The notes under the pieces are model-generated. The model saw nothing but the letters and a program-made list of their open reading frames with translations, was not told where the DNA came from and searched no databases. Shown in pieces: positions 17,800 through 26,244 of a DNA stretch of 64,000 bases (position 1 is its first letter; every line of letters starts with the position of its first letter). The DNA lies in the NCBI GenBank assembly GCA_964545715.1, contig CAZJHX010000009.1:59800-123799 (forward strand), given 5' to 3'. The DNA is from CAZJHX01 sp964545715. Lineage in GTDB: Bacteria > Myxococcota_A > UBA9042 > GCA-2863065. The position numbers were made by a program, and so were the translations under genes.

Positions 17800-18903
17800 A
17801 TGAAGCGTATTGCCGTGGTGATCGGTGTGCTGAGTGGGGTTCTGCCCCCCGTGACGGCACAAGCGTCGGACGTGCGGGTCTGTGTCGATGTGCAAATTCG
17901 TACGCACAAAGAGGACGAGCCTGAGAAGGAGGCTGCGCAGAAGACGCCCCCCGAGGCTGTGCCCCCGGCGGTGCGGACGTCCAAGCGGCGTCCGTATCCG
18001 TTTCCGCCGCGCGTGTTTCTCAAGCGCTTGATCGAGCACTACGTCACCCATGAGCGGGGCTTCGTGTCGGTCACGGACAAGTGCCAGCACAAGCTGACGG
18101 TAGAGCTGTATCCGCTGACGCGCGGGTGGACGGCGTTCGGCCGCTACACCGGCTACCAGGCCGAGGAGAAGGTGGACCTGGTCACGTATCGGGAGCTGCC
18201 GCGGTTGGCCGAGCGACTGGTGACCGCGCTGCTGTACGACAAGCGCGTAGAGGACACGGTGCACCGGCTCAACGTGCTGAAGGCGGACTCGATCCAGGAC
18301 ATCGAGACCATCCGCGGAGCCAGCCACTTTGTCGCGTCGGTGGGCTCCACACTCAAGGTCCCGATCGGCAACGGCATCCCGACGGCGGAGAACAAGACCG
18401 ACCCGGCGGTGACCAAGCCGCGACCGCTGAACCACGTCAACCTGCAGCTGGGGTACAGGGGCTCCTATCCGTCCTGGGGTCTGGATGCGTTTGCGCGTGT
18501 CGGGATAGGCACCGGCCACAAGGCGACGATCAACAACAAGGGCGGCGGGCATGTGGACCACGACGTGGACATCGACCTGGGGCTGTCCTTTCTCTGGTAC
18601 CTCAATCCGCGCGCGGTTAACGCGTTTTATGCGGGCGCGGGCGGGCTGTTCGAGATGAGCGTCTACAGCGTGATCAAGCCGGTGCAGCCCGAAGACGGCC
18701 AGCGCGACAACGACCGGCTCTTCGGTGCCGGGCTCACCGTTGTGGGGCTCTTCGGCTACGAGTTTCTGCGGACAAGCCGAGTGCGTCCGTATGTGCAGAT
18801 GGAGCTGAACCTGCCCGCCTGGTACTTCACGTCGGAGAACGACTTCTCGTCGGTCAAGGCGTGGATTCCGGGCGCGTCGCTCATGGCCGGGATCATGTTC
18901 TGA
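17800..18903 (+). CDS. Putative outer-membrane protein (first of a tandem pair)
   Basis: A 367-residue protein from ATG 17800, preceded by a good purine-rich site (AAGGGGAGAGG) and starting with a signal peptide (MKRIAVVIGVLSGVLPPVTAQA). The N-terminal half has a mixed alpha/beta domain (ASDVRVCVDVQIRT, then LPRLAERLVTALLYDKRVEDT). The C-terminal half alternates amphipathic strands (VNLQLGYRGSY, GLDAFARVGIGTG, LGLSFLWYLNP) and ends in Phe, as expected for a BAM-inserted barrel. The next gene begins one base after its stop and has the same layout, so the two are probably co-expressed, distant paralogues. Function unknown. Confidence 0.65.
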   Translation: MKRIAVVIGVLSGVLPPVTAQASDVRVCVDVQIRTHKEDEPEKEAAQKTPPEAVPPAVRTSKRRPYPFPPRVFLKRLIEHYVTHERGFVSVTDKCQHKLTVELYPLTRGWTAFGRYTGYQAEEKVDLVTYRELPRLAERLVTALLYDKRVEDTVHRLNVLKADSIQDIETIRGASHFVASVGSTLKVPIGNGIPTAENKTDPAVTKPRPLNHVNLQLGYRGSYPSWGLDAFARVGIGTGHKATINNKGGGHVDHDVDIDLGLSFLWYLNPRAVNAFYAGAGGLFEMSVYSVIKPVQPEDGQRDNDRLFGAGLTVVGLFGYEFLRTSRVRPYVQMELNLPAWYFTSENDFSSVKAWIPGASLMAGIMF

Positions 18904-18904
18904 G

Positions 18905-19807
18905 ATGCGCTTTTTTGTAATGGGCGCCGTGCTCGGATGTGCGCTGCAGGCGGCGGCCAGTGTGCCGGTCTGCGTGCGGTTTACGTCCAAGGCGGTGTCG
19001 GATCCGCAGCCGTACGAGCGGCTGCTGGTGCACGAGGTGCGGCGCCACCCGGGGCATCATCCGGTGGATGACGCGTGCGCCACAACACTGTCGGTGGAGT
19101 ACATACGCACCGCTCGCACCGGCTACATCACGGGCTTTCTGTCGGGTCAGGTGCCGGCGCGCGTGGCGGTGAAGAAGCGCGGCGACCTGGAGGACGCGAT
19201 CACGTCGCTGGTCAGCAAGGTGCTCGACAGCGACCCGCACTCGCTGGCCCAGGACGCGGCGGCGTATTTGGATGCCCTCAGCAAGACCGAGTCATCGCTG
19301 CGCATGGGCACGATGTTGTGGGGCATCGAGGCGTTTCAGACCGTGATCCGCGGCGAGGGCGGGGTGGATTATCTGCCGGGTCTTGCCATGAACTTGCGGC
19401 GCGGGCTGGGCGCCTTCTCGGTGGGAGCGCGTGCGGCTGTCTCGTTTCTGCTGAGCGAGTCGGACCTGGCCGAGCGTCCCAAGACGACCCTGCTGGTACT
19501 GCTGGAGCCTGGCTTCGCCTGGTTTGCCTCGCCCAAAGGACGTACGTCCTTCTACATGGGTGCATCCGGCGGCGTGTCGGTGCTGCGTTATGCCGGGCAC
19601 ACGGCGGAGCAGGGCGACCACGGCATGACCGAGTGGGGCTTTGTGCTCGGCGCCCGCATGGGTGTGGAGCTGTTTCGCGCCAGCGACTGGCGCTTTGACG
19701 TCTTTGTGTCGGGCACGGTGCCGCTCTTCATCAGTCGCAGCCGGGAGACCACGCTTGTCGACGTGTACGCGCCGTCGGCGCACGCCGGGCTGGGCATCGC
19801 CTTCTGA
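18905..19807 (+). CDS. Putative outer-membrane protein (second of a tandem pair)
   Basis: A 300-residue protein with a signal peptide (MRFFVMGAVLGCALQAAASV). Like the preceding gene it has an N-terminal domain starting VCVRFTSKAV, a helical stretch (LEDAITSLVSKVLDSDPHSL), then barrel-type strands (LGAFSVGARAAVSFLL, TTLLVLLEPGFAWFAS, FYMGASGGVSVL) ending in GLGIAF with a terminal Phe. It is separated from the upstream stop by a single base. No catalytic motif; function unknown. A role as a pair with the upstream protein is inferred only from adjacency and shared layout. Confidence 0.6.
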   Translation: MRFFVMGAVLGCALQAAASVPVCVRFTSKAVSDPQPYERLLVHEVRRHPGHHPVDDACATTLSVEYIRTARTGYITGFLSGQVPARVAVKKRGDLEDAITSLVSKVLDSDPHSLAQDAAAYLDALSKTESSLRMGTMLWGIEAFQTVIRGEGGVDYLPGLAMNLRRGLGAFSVGARAAVSFLLSESDLAERPKTTLLVLLEPGFAWFASPKGRTSFYMGASGGVSVLRYAGHTAEQGDHGMTEWGFVLGARMGVELFRASDWRFDVFVSGTVPLFISRSRETTLVDVYAPSAHAGLGIAF

Positions 19808-19826
19808 GCGCGGTATTAGTTTGCCG

Positions 19827-20750
19827 GTGTTGAGGGCTTTACTTGTGATCCTGTGCCTGGCGGCCGGCTGTTCCGCGACGCCGGCATCCCACAACGCGTC
19901 TGATGTCCAGGACCAATCGGACGTGCCCGCTGTGCCCGATGTCGTGGCGACGCCGGATGTCCCCGATACCGCTGCGCCACTGCCCGAGGTGCTGGACCCC
20001 ACTCAATACTGCGAGCTTGGCGTGGCGGTCTTCTGCGACTTCTACCTGCGCTGCGGGCGCATGGCGGTCCCGGACGTCGCGGCCTGTGAGGTCACTTTTG
20101 TGGAGGCGTGCAACGCCCGCTTCGAGCCCACGTACGTTGCGCTGGCGGAGGCCGGGTTGCTGACGCTCAGCCGGGCGGCGATGGACGCCTGTCAGGCGCA
20201 TCTGGCCACCGTTGAGTGCGACCAGCAGATCTTCGACCTGGACGGCCCGTGCAGGGACGTCTGGCAGGGGCAGCAGGTCCAGGGCGGGGCTTGTGGTCCG
20301 GGGATCGAGAGCTTCGTGTGTGTCGAGGGGACCGCGTGTGTCCTGGGCCTGGACTTCTGCGGTACGTGCGAGCTTGCCGTCCCGACCGGCGGCGCCTGTG
20401 AGCCGGGCGTGCGGTGTGGTCCCAGCGACGCGTGCCGTGACGGGATCTGCGTGCCGCGGCCGGGCGTCGGCGAGGTTTGCGACGGCACCATTCCCTGCAT
20501 TCTGGGGGCCGCGTGCGGCACTGACGGCCTGTGCGCCGGCGACGAGTGGGTCACCGTGGGCGCCCTGTGTGACCAGGATCGCAAATGCCCGTACAAAAGC
20601 GTGTGCAGCGGTGGCGCCTGCGTGGAGACCGTGCTCGTCGGAGGCGCCTGCACCAGCTCAGCCGGCTGCGCATCGGGCGAGTGCTCAGAGGGCGAGTGCG
20701 TGCCTTTCAGCGACTCCAGTGTGTCGCTCGCCTGCACCGGATCGCAGTGA
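19827..20750 (+). CDS. Cysteine-rich lipoprotein
   Basis: A roughly 307-residue lipoprotein. No ATG fits; in-frame TTG 19821, GTG 19827 and TTG 19830 are all possible, and I report GTG. The lipobox is LCLAAGC. An Asp/Pro/Val-rich spacer (DVPAVPDVVATPDVPDT) is followed by a Cys-containing helical domain and then at least five short disulfide units of the type GGACGPG, GGACEPGVRCG, GAACGTDGLC, ending in GGACTSSAGCASGECSEGEC. This composition is common in myxobacterial surface lipoproteins of unknown role. Confidence 0.65.
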   Translation: MLRALLVILCLAAGCSATPASHNASDVQDQSDVPAVPDVVATPDVPDTAAPLPEVLDPTQYCELGVAVFCDFYLRCGRMAVPDVAACEVTFVEACNARFEPTYVALAEAGLLTLSRAAMDACQAHLATVECDQQIFDLDGPCRDVWQGQQVQGGACGPGIESFVCVEGTACVLGLDFCGTCELAVPTGGACEPGVRCGPSDACRDGICVPRPGVGEVCDGTIPCILGAACGTDGLCAGDEWVTVGALCDQDRKCPYKSVCSGGACVETVLVGGACTSSAGCASGECSEGECVPFSDSSVSLACTGSQ

Positions 20751-20764
20751 TAGGATCGCCCGCC

Positions 20765-21106
20765 ATGAAAGCGACCACCCTCTTTTTGTGTGCTGCGGCC
20801 CTGCTCTTGACGGCGGCTCCAGCGTCGGCTCAGACCTGCGTAGACGTCGAAAGCGCCACCGCCAAGCAGCTGCAGACCCTGGCCTCCGTCGGTCCGGCGC
20901 TGGCCAAGCGCGTCGTCGACTATCGCCGCGCCCAGCGCGCCGCCGCGACCAAGGCCAAAAAGCCCAAGTGGAACTTCCGCAACTGGAAGACGATGTATCA
21001 GGTCAAAGGCGTGACCGGCGTGTTCTGCGAGAAGAACCGCGCACGGGTCTGCTTCAGCGGCAAGGTCCAGAAGACCTGCCCGAAGTACACACCGCCAAAG
21101 CGCTAA
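20765..21106 (+). CDS. Secreted helix-hairpin-helix (ComEA-like) protein
   Basis: A 113-residue protein with a signal peptide (MKATTLFLCAAALLLTAAPASA). The mature sequence begins CVDVESATAKQLQTLASVG, then PALAKRVVDYR: this is the helix-hairpin-helix pattern (N-A-T-x-x-x-L-x-x-L-x-G-I-G) of ComEA-type DNA-binding proteins, here with Ser/Val substitutions. The C-terminus is Lys/Arg-rich with three further Cys, which may pair. It may bind DNA in the periplasm, but the protein has only one HhH and no membrane anchor. Convergent with the HEAT gene; coding ends overlap by 4 bases. Confidence 0.65.
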   Translation: MKATTLFLCAAALLLTAAPASAQTCVDVESATAKQLQTLASVGPALAKRVVDYRRAQRAAATKAKKPKWNFRNWKTMYQVKGVTGVFCEKNRARVCFSGKVQKTCPKYTPPKR

Positions 21107-22230
21107 TCGGGTAAAGACAGATCTCCGTGACCGGCGCCTTCAAGAAGCGAGAGGCGACCATCCGGCGTGGCGCCCTCCCGCTTGAGGATCTGCTCGATTG
21201 CCGCGGCTGATGCGGCTTTGACCGCGCGGTTGCCGAACAGACGATCGCGCGCGGTCACCAGCACCGGCACGGCCGCATGCGTGCCGATCTCACCCAGCAG
21301 CTCGATCAGCCCCGCGGCCGTCGCAGCGCTTGCGTGGCCAAGCACCGCCAGCACGCCGCGCTCATTCAAGAGCGGCTGCAGCGCCTCCGCATCAGCATGC
21401 TCCAGCAGCGCGACTGCCGCCTGATCCAGTACGTCGGCGTCCGACTCGCGACAGCACAGCGCCGCCAGCGCCTCCAGCCCGTTTGCGCCTAGGCGGATCG
21501 CCGCTTCGACGCGCACGTGCGGGTCGGCGTCGTTCACCAGCTTCGGCAGCGCGGTCTCCAGCGCCTCGGGAAACTTCCACGCAAGGAGCTCCAGATTGGC
21601 CAGTCGTACACCCGCATGCGGGTCGGACAGCGCATTGCGGCGCAGTCGCCTGGGGACGTCCAGGTCCGTGATGCGCAGTGACGCACACAGCGACGTGAGA
21701 CCCCGCACCGCATCCAGCACCTGCACGGGCTCCGACACGTTGGTCTCCAGCGAGTGCGTCACGCTGCGGCTCCGAAAGACCGCCCCGGCCTTGGCCCACT
21801 TGCGCAGGCGGCCGCGCACCTGGGGCGTCAGCAGCGCCAGCACGGTCTCCACCGGCCCGTTGATCAACAGCTCGTCGTCGAAGCCGGAGTCCCCAGTGCG
21901 CACGTCCTCGCCCGTGAATACCTTCGTCAGTGCGGACATCCCCGACTCCATGCTGATTTGCAGCCCCTCGGGCATGTGGTCGTTGTTCACCTGTAGCGTC
22001 CACGAGTACGTCGCCAGTCCGCTGGACCGCGCGCGACGGCTCTCCACGCGGATCGTGCAGCCTCGGTGCCGCCCCGACCACGCCTTAACGCCGCGGCCGG
22101 TCGTGGGCGCCGCCCGCCGCCCCGCGCCACCGGCCATGCGGTCCCAAAAGCCCTTAATGCCGCGTCGAGTGCGGTTTTTCTGCCCGTCCCACCGCCGCCC
22201 CTCTTCCGGGTCTGAGCCGAATCGAGTCAT
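21103..22230 (-). CDS. HEAT-repeat-type protein
   Basis: A 375-residue protein read from ATG 22230 (open frame continues upstream, but only this ATG avoids the coding region of the divergent neighbour). Residues 1-60 are basic and low in structure; about 60-200 an unrecognised alpha/beta domain. From about 215 there are HEAT/PBS-lyase-like repeats (LSDPHAGVRLANLELLAW, VNDADPHVRVEAAIRLG, AAVPVLVTARDRLFGNRAVK), with the typical Asp-Pro-x-x-x-Val-Arg-x-x-Ala pattern. No signal peptide, so probably cytoplasmic. Such repeats scaffold proteins; the partner is unknown. Confidence 0.65.
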   Translation of the reverse strand: MTRFGSDPEEGRRWDGQKNRTRRGIKGFWDRMAGGAGRRAAPTTGRGVKAWSGRHRGCTIRVESRRARSSGLATYSWTLQVNNDHMPEGLQISMESGMSALTKVFTGEDVRTGDSGFDDELLINGPVETVLALLTPQVRGRLRKWAKAGAVFRSRSVTHSLETNVSEPVQVLDAVRGLTSLCASLRITDLDVPRRLRRNALSDPHAGVRLANLELLAWKFPEALETALPKLVNDADPHVRVEAAIRLGANGLEALAALCCRESDADVLDQAAVALLEHADAEALQPLLNERGVLAVLGHASAATAAGLIELLGEIGTHAAVPVLVTARDRLFGNRAVKAASAAAIEQILKREGATPDGRLSLLEGAGHGDLSLPD

Positions 22231-22278
22231 GACCGCTGACGTTACACCGTCGTGACGCGCAGTGGTACGGTCGGGCGC

Positions 22279-23400
22279 ATGAGCAACGGATCCCGCCCGG
22301 TCGTCCCCCCGCTCGTGCTGTCCAGCACGTTTGCGTTTGAAAACGTCGCCGAGGAGGCCCGCGCGGCCGCCGAGCGCACCCCGCACCTGTACACGCGCTG
22401 GTCCAACCCGACACTGCAGGCGGTCGAAGAGCGGATCGCCGGGCTGGAGGGCGCCGAGTGCGCGTACGTCGCGGGCTCCGGCATGGGCGCTGTCTCCATG
22501 GCGCTGCTGGCGGCCACGCGGCGCGGCGGACCCGCGCTGGTCCAGACCCCGGTTTACGGCGGTACGCACGAGCTGTGCGGTCATGTTTTGCAGCGGTTTG
22601 GCGTGAGCGTTGAGCGCGCGACCGTGTCCGACCTGCCTGCGGCCGCGGCGCGCTTGCCGGACAAGGCGACCATCTACCTGGAGCTGCCGGCCAACCCGAC
22701 AAACCGGGTGGCGGATCTGCCTGCGATCCGCGCCGCCGCCCCGTCCGACGCTGTGATCGTGGTGGACGCGACGTTCGCCACGCCGGTGTGTTTCCGCGCC
22801 CTTGAGCACGGCGCGGATCTGGTTCTGCACTCCGCCACCAAATACCTGGCGGGGCACCATGACGTCATCGCCGGAGTTGTGGCGGGCAGCGGCCCACTGA
22901 TGGACGAGGTCTGGACCCTGCGCAAGCTGCTGGGCGCAGTGCTGGATCCCTCGGGCGCTTACCGTCTGTGGCGCGGGTTGGAGACCCTGGACTTGCGCGT
23001 GCGCCGCCAGTGCGAGACGACCTCCCGGCTGGCGGTCTGGCTGCACGAGCATCCGGCCGTGCAGCGCGCCCACTACCCGACGCTGCCCGACCATCCGGAC
23101 CATGCGGTGGCGACGCGTCTGATGAGCGGCTTCGGCGGCGTCGTCTCGTTTGAGGTGACGGGCGGATCCGAGGCGGCGCAGGCGGTCGCTGATCGTCTGC
23201 GGCATTTCGAACACGCACCCAGCCTGGGCGGCGTGCGGTCGCTGGTCAGTTGGCCCGCGGGTGTGTCCCACATCGGGTTGTCAGAGGCTGAGCGGGCTGC
23301 CAGCGGCGTGGACGGATCGCTGCTCAGGCTGGCGATTGGGGTCGAGGATTATGAGGTGCTGCGCGCCGACTTGGAGCAGGCGCTCAGTTCAACCCGTTGA
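22279..23400 (+). CDS. PLP-dependent Cys/Met metabolism enzyme (cystathionine gamma-synthase family)
   Basis: A 373-residue fold-type I PLP enzyme from ATG 22279. Landmarks: YTRWSNPT (residues 38-45), the phosphate loop SGMGA (67-71), Asp163 in VVDATFATP that should hold the pyridine nitrogen, and Lys188 in SATKYLAGHHD that forms the internal aldimine. Near the C-terminus is SLGGVRSLVSWPAGVSH, as in cystathionine gamma-synthase, gamma-lyase and methionine gamma-lyase. Which of these reactions it performs cannot be read. It is divergent from the HEAT gene (48 bases apart), and its end overlaps the convergent repeat lipoprotein by 17 bases. Confidence 0.85.
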   Translation: MSNGSRPVVPPLVLSSTFAFENVAEEARAAAERTPHLYTRWSNPTLQAVEERIAGLEGAECAYVAGSGMGAVSMALLAATRRGGPALVQTPVYGGTHELCGHVLQRFGVSVERATVSDLPAAAARLPDKATIYLELPANPTNRVADLPAIRAAAPSDAVIVVDATFATPVCFRALEHGADLVLHSATKYLAGHHDVIAGVVAGSGPLMDEVWTLRKLLGAVLDPSGAYRLWRGLETLDLRVRRQCETTSRLAVWLHEHPAVQRAHYPTLPDHPDHAVATRLMSGFGGVVSFEVTGGSEAAQAVADRLRHFEHAPSLGGVRSLVSWPAGVSHIGLSEAERAASGVDGSLLRLAIGVEDYEVLRADLEQALSSTR

Positions 23401-25003
23401 TCAGCAGCTCGTAGGTGTTGCCGCAGCCCGATGAGCCGTAGTTGCGCACCTCGACGATCCAGAACGCATCGTCGTCACTGAGAAAGTTCTCATCCCAGTG
23501 AATCGTTTTGTCTTCAAAGGCGCCGGCTGCCGCCGCCGTGGACGCCCCCGCCTCGCAGTCGGCCTCACCCTTGTACAGGTAGATGTCCGCGTCGACACCG
23601 CCGGCCTGCAGGCTCAACTCCACGATGATGTTCTCCAGCGGGTTGGCGGTGTCGTCTCCGTCAAAGCAGAAGTAGTCGACGGTGTCGTCTTCCGAGTCGA
23701 AGCTGGGACTCACCGACTCGTTGGGATCCGTCCCCAGGTACGTGCAGGCGCCGCAGCTGTTGTTGGGCTCGTGGATGTCGGGCTCCTTCAGCGCCACCCC
23801 ATCGCAGTCCTCGTCCAGCTCATTGCCGCAGATCTCGGCTTGCGGCGGCTGTGCGCCCAGGCAGGTGCCCCACTCGCTCCAGCCACACTCGCCGTCGCAC
23901 GTGCGCGTCTGCGTACCGTACTCGCACTCGCCCTTGTCGGTCTCCACACCACACGGCTGCTCTTCGGTGTCGCCCGGCGCGCACTCGCCGTCGCCGGTGC
24001 ACTCAGTCCACTCGCCCCAGCCGCACGTCTCGCTGCAAGTGCGCTCCTGGGTGCCGCACCCGCCGCAGTCTTTCTCCTCCACCGTGTCCGCCGTGCACTC
24101 GGCGTCTTCGGGCTCCACGCACTCTGAGAAGTCGCCCCACTGGCAGGCGTCGTCGCAGATCGCGGTCTCCTTGCCGCACATGCCGCAGTCCTTCTCCTGG
24201 GGCGCTCCGGGCGCGCAGCCCGCCTCTTCATCGCACTCGCCGTATTCGCCCCAAGCGCACTTCTCGTCGCACACGCGGGTTCGGCTGCCGCACAGGTCTT
24301 CGCAGCCCGCGAGCTCCTCGGCGCCGGGCTTGCACTCGCCGACGTCCCCGCAGACCGTCCACTCGCTCCACACGCACTCCGCCGTGCAGATTCGGGTTCG
24401 CTTGCCACAGTTGTCGCAGGTCTCTTCCTCGGGCTCATTGGGCGCGCACGGTCCCTCGCCCAGGCAGGGGCCCAGGTCACCCCACTGTCCGTCCTTGCTG
24501 CACACCCGGTTCTGAACCCCACAGTTGCCGCACGGGACCTCCTCGGTCTCCAGGGGCTTGCACGGTGTGACGACGGGCGGCGGATCCTCCGGCTGAGGGC
24601 AGGGCGGCTCGTCCGTCTTGCCGTTGCAGTCGTTGTCTACGGCGTCGTCGCAGACCTCCTCGGTCAGCTTGGGCCCTTCGCACGGGCCCCACACGTTGCA
24701 GTCGCACGTCCGCGTGCCCCGGTGGCAGTCGTTGAAGCAGGGCTCGACGTTGCCGTGCACGCACACCGTCGTCTCGCAGTCCGGCTCCGGCTCCCCGGTG
24801 TCGGGCGTGTCGATGACCTTGCATGCGCAGTCGACTCCCGCACACGCCTTGCCGTCCGGACCCACACAGATCTCGTTGTTGGCGCAGTCCGTGTTGCCCG
24901 CGCACGTGGTCGTGGTCGGCGGCGGCGGATCATCCGAGCTGCATGCCGCGCACATGAGCGCGAGCACGGCGACGATTCTGAAGGTGGTCACGCGACAGAG
25001 CAT
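23384..25003 (-). CDS. Lipoprotein with thrombospondin-1-like cysteine repeats, MopE motif and PPC-like C-terminus
   Basis: A 539-residue lipoprotein (lipobox LMCAAC; a GTG at 24991 is an alternative start). After a Cys-rich segment comes EEVCDDAVDNDCNGKTDEP, the MopE-type putative metal-binding motif; a second copy is AEICGNELDEDCDG. Between them are about six repeats of roughly 40 residues with the pattern CGxCG-x-x-x-R-x-C-x-x-x-C-x-W-x-x-W-x-x-C (for example CGGCGTQERTC, CGWGEWTEC). Their W-x-x-W-x-x-C and CG-R-C spacing recalls thrombospondin type 1 repeats. The C-terminus (EPNNSCGACTYLG, then DTVDYFCF) resembles a bacterial pre-peptidase C-terminal beta-sandwich. Probably a surface adhesion or binding protein. 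Confidence 0.7.
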   Translation of the reverse strand: MLCRVTTFRIVAVLALMCAACSSDDPPPPTTTTCAGNTDCANNEICVGPDGKACAGVDCACKVIDTPDTGEPEPDCETTVCVHGNVEPCFNDCHRGTRTCDCNVWGPCEGPKLTEEVCDDAVDNDCNGKTDEPPCPQPEDPPPVVTPCKPLETEEVPCGNCGVQNRVCSKDGQWGDLGPCLGEGPCAPNEPEEETCDNCGKRTRICTAECVWSEWTVCGDVGECKPGAEELAGCEDLCGSRTRVCDEKCAWGEYGECDEEAGCAPGAPQEKDCGMCGKETAICDDACQWGDFSECVEPEDAECTADTVEEKDCGGCGTQERTCSETCGWGEWTECTGDGECAPGDTEEQPCGVETDKGECEYGTQTRTCDGECGWSEWGTCLGAQPPQAEICGNELDEDCDGVALKEPDIHEPNNSCGACTYLGTDPNESVSPSFDSEDDTVDYFCFDGDDTANPLENIIVELSLQAGGVDADIYLYKGEADCEAGASTAAAAGAFEDKTIHWDENFLSDDDAFWIVEVRNYGSSGCGNTYELLINGLN

Positions 25004-25006
25004 ACC

Positions 25007-25780
25007 CTACCAGTGGACCTTGAGTTTGGGCGCGATGACGATGTCCGTCTTCTCGACCCCGTCCGGCGGATCCGCGTCGTGGGCCATCGTGAACGCGGCG
25101 ACCAGCGACAGGTGCTTCACCAGGCTCACCTCCAGCCCGGCCTCCTCCAGCAGGCGGTAGTCGCTGAACTCATCCAGCCGTGGCTGAAAATACGTCGTGC
25201 TGATCAGCGAGAAGTGCTCCGTCAGGTGCAAGCGCAGCAACAGGTAGCTGGTCAGCCGATGGTTCAGCGTCTCGGCCGGGTGGCTGTTGGTCTCGTCGAT
25301 GTCCAGGTCCTCGCGCTCGATCATGTATCCGGCGCCCATGATCATCGAGAACGGGTCGGTCTTGAGCACCTCGCCGCGCACGCCCGCGCCGCCCAGGACT
25401 CGCAGGCTCAAGCGCAGAAACTGGTCAAACTGCAGCTGGGTGAACACCTCTGTGCCCACGCGTGGGTGCCACATGGCCGTCCAGCGCGCGTGGCCGAAGC
25501 CCTTGTTGAGATACGCGTCGCCCTCTTCACCTTTTTGCCCATAGTTGAAGGCGCCCTGAACAAAGGTCGTGTGCACCTCGTCGGTGACGTACTCCAGCCG
25601 AGCGCCGCTGCTCACCACGACGCGCGGGGCGTTGCCGCTGCGATACTGTAGCGACCCGTCTATCCAGCCGTGAAACCCGGGCTCGGCCGATCCGCGCAGC
25701 TTCTCGGTGTTGATCTGTGCGCTGGCAGGCAGCGCGATCAGCAGCGCAAACGCGCACAGCAACCCATTTGACGTCTTCAT
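25007..25780 (-). CDS. DUF481-like outer-membrane protein
   Basis: A 257-residue protein with a signal peptide (MKTSNGLLCAFALLIALPASA). The mature part is a run of amphipathic beta strands (YRSGNAPRVVVSSGARLEYV, TTFVQGAFNYGQKG, ARWTAMWHPRVGTEVFTQLQ, RVLGGAGVRGEVL), which matches the DUF481/YdiY salt-induced outer-membrane protein family in order and length. It lies 3 bases downstream of the TSP1-like lipoprotein's start on the same strand, so the two probably form a transcript with this gene first. It is divergent from arsR. Confidence 0.7.
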   Translation of the reverse strand: MKTSNGLLCAFALLIALPASAQINTEKLRGSAEPGFHGWIDGSLQYRSGNAPRVVVSSGARLEYVTDEVHTTFVQGAFNYGQKGEEGDAYLNKGFGHARWTAMWHPRVGTEVFTQLQFDQFLRLSLRVLGGAGVRGEVLKTDPFSMIMGAGYMIEREDLDIDETNSHPAETLNHRLTSYLLLRLHLTEHFSLISTTYFQPRLDEFSDYRLLEEAGLEVSLVKHLSLVAAFTMAHDADPPDGVEKTDIVIAPKLKVHW

Positions 25781-25840
25781 GTGCCCTCCGGCGTTTTTCG
25801 GTCGCCGAGTCTACTCCACGCAGCGCCGCAAATTAAACAC

Positions 25841-25863
25841 TTGCACGTTTGCGCAAATATAAT
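25841..25863 (+). promoter_or_regulatory. Probable arsR promoter and operator
   Basis: A consensus -10 box TATAAT at 25858-25863 lies 12 bases before the arsR ATG. Just upstream is a perfect palindrome TTGCGCAA (25849-25856), preceded by TTGCAC at 25841, inside an A/T-rich patch that contrasts with the GC-rich surroundings. An ArsR dimer binding the palindrome would block this promoter. The -35 element is not clear: TTGCAC is only 11 bases from the -10. Known: ArsR-type repressors autoregulate from operators overlapping their promoters. Confidence 0.5.
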
Positions 25864-25875
25864 AATGTTTGGCTC

Positions 25876-26244
25876 ATGACCGACTCACAACCGCTCAACA
25901 CCGGCAACTTCAAGCGCCTGGCGGACGTGTTCAAAGCGCTGTCTGACCCCCGCCGCCTGCTGTTGGTCGGCCAGCTCGCCACGACCAGCACCCCCCTGCG
26001 CGTTACCGAGCTGGGCACGTGCTGCGGCGTTCACCTATCGGGCACGTCGCGCCACCTGGCCCTGCTTCGGTCCGCCGGCGTCGTTCGCGCCACAAAAGTA
26101 GGTCGCGAGGTCCAGTACACGCTGGACGTCAGCTGCCTCTCCACTCTCTTCCGCCAGCTGGCGGACCAACTGGACGCCTGCGCCGCCGCTGGTGGTGTCC
26201 TCGCGCCCGCAAACCTGCAATTAGATGAGGAGCTTCAACCATGA
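25876..26244 (+). CDS. arsR: ArsR-family metalloregulatory repressor
   Basis: A 122-residue winged-helix protein from ATG 25876. The DNA-binding part reads VFKALSDPRRLLLVGQL, LRVTELGTCC, SGTSRHLALLRSAGVV, VGREVQYTLD, the standard ArsR/SmtB arrangement. Adjacent Cys49-Cys50 sit at the end of the helix just before the recognition helix, close to where metal-sensing cysteines of ArsR/CadC proteins lie; Cys87 and Cys102 may add ligands. The ArsM-like gene overlaps it by 4 bases (ATGA), which points to arsenite sensing. It should repress the arsR-arsM transcript until a trivalent arsenical binds. Function is inferred from family and context. Confidence 0.85.
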   Translation: MTDSQPLNTGNFKRLADVFKALSDPRRLLLVGQLATTSTPLRVTELGTCCGVHLSGTSRHLALLRSAGVVRATKVGREVQYTLDVSCLSTLFRQLADQLDACAAAGGVLAPANLQLDEELQP

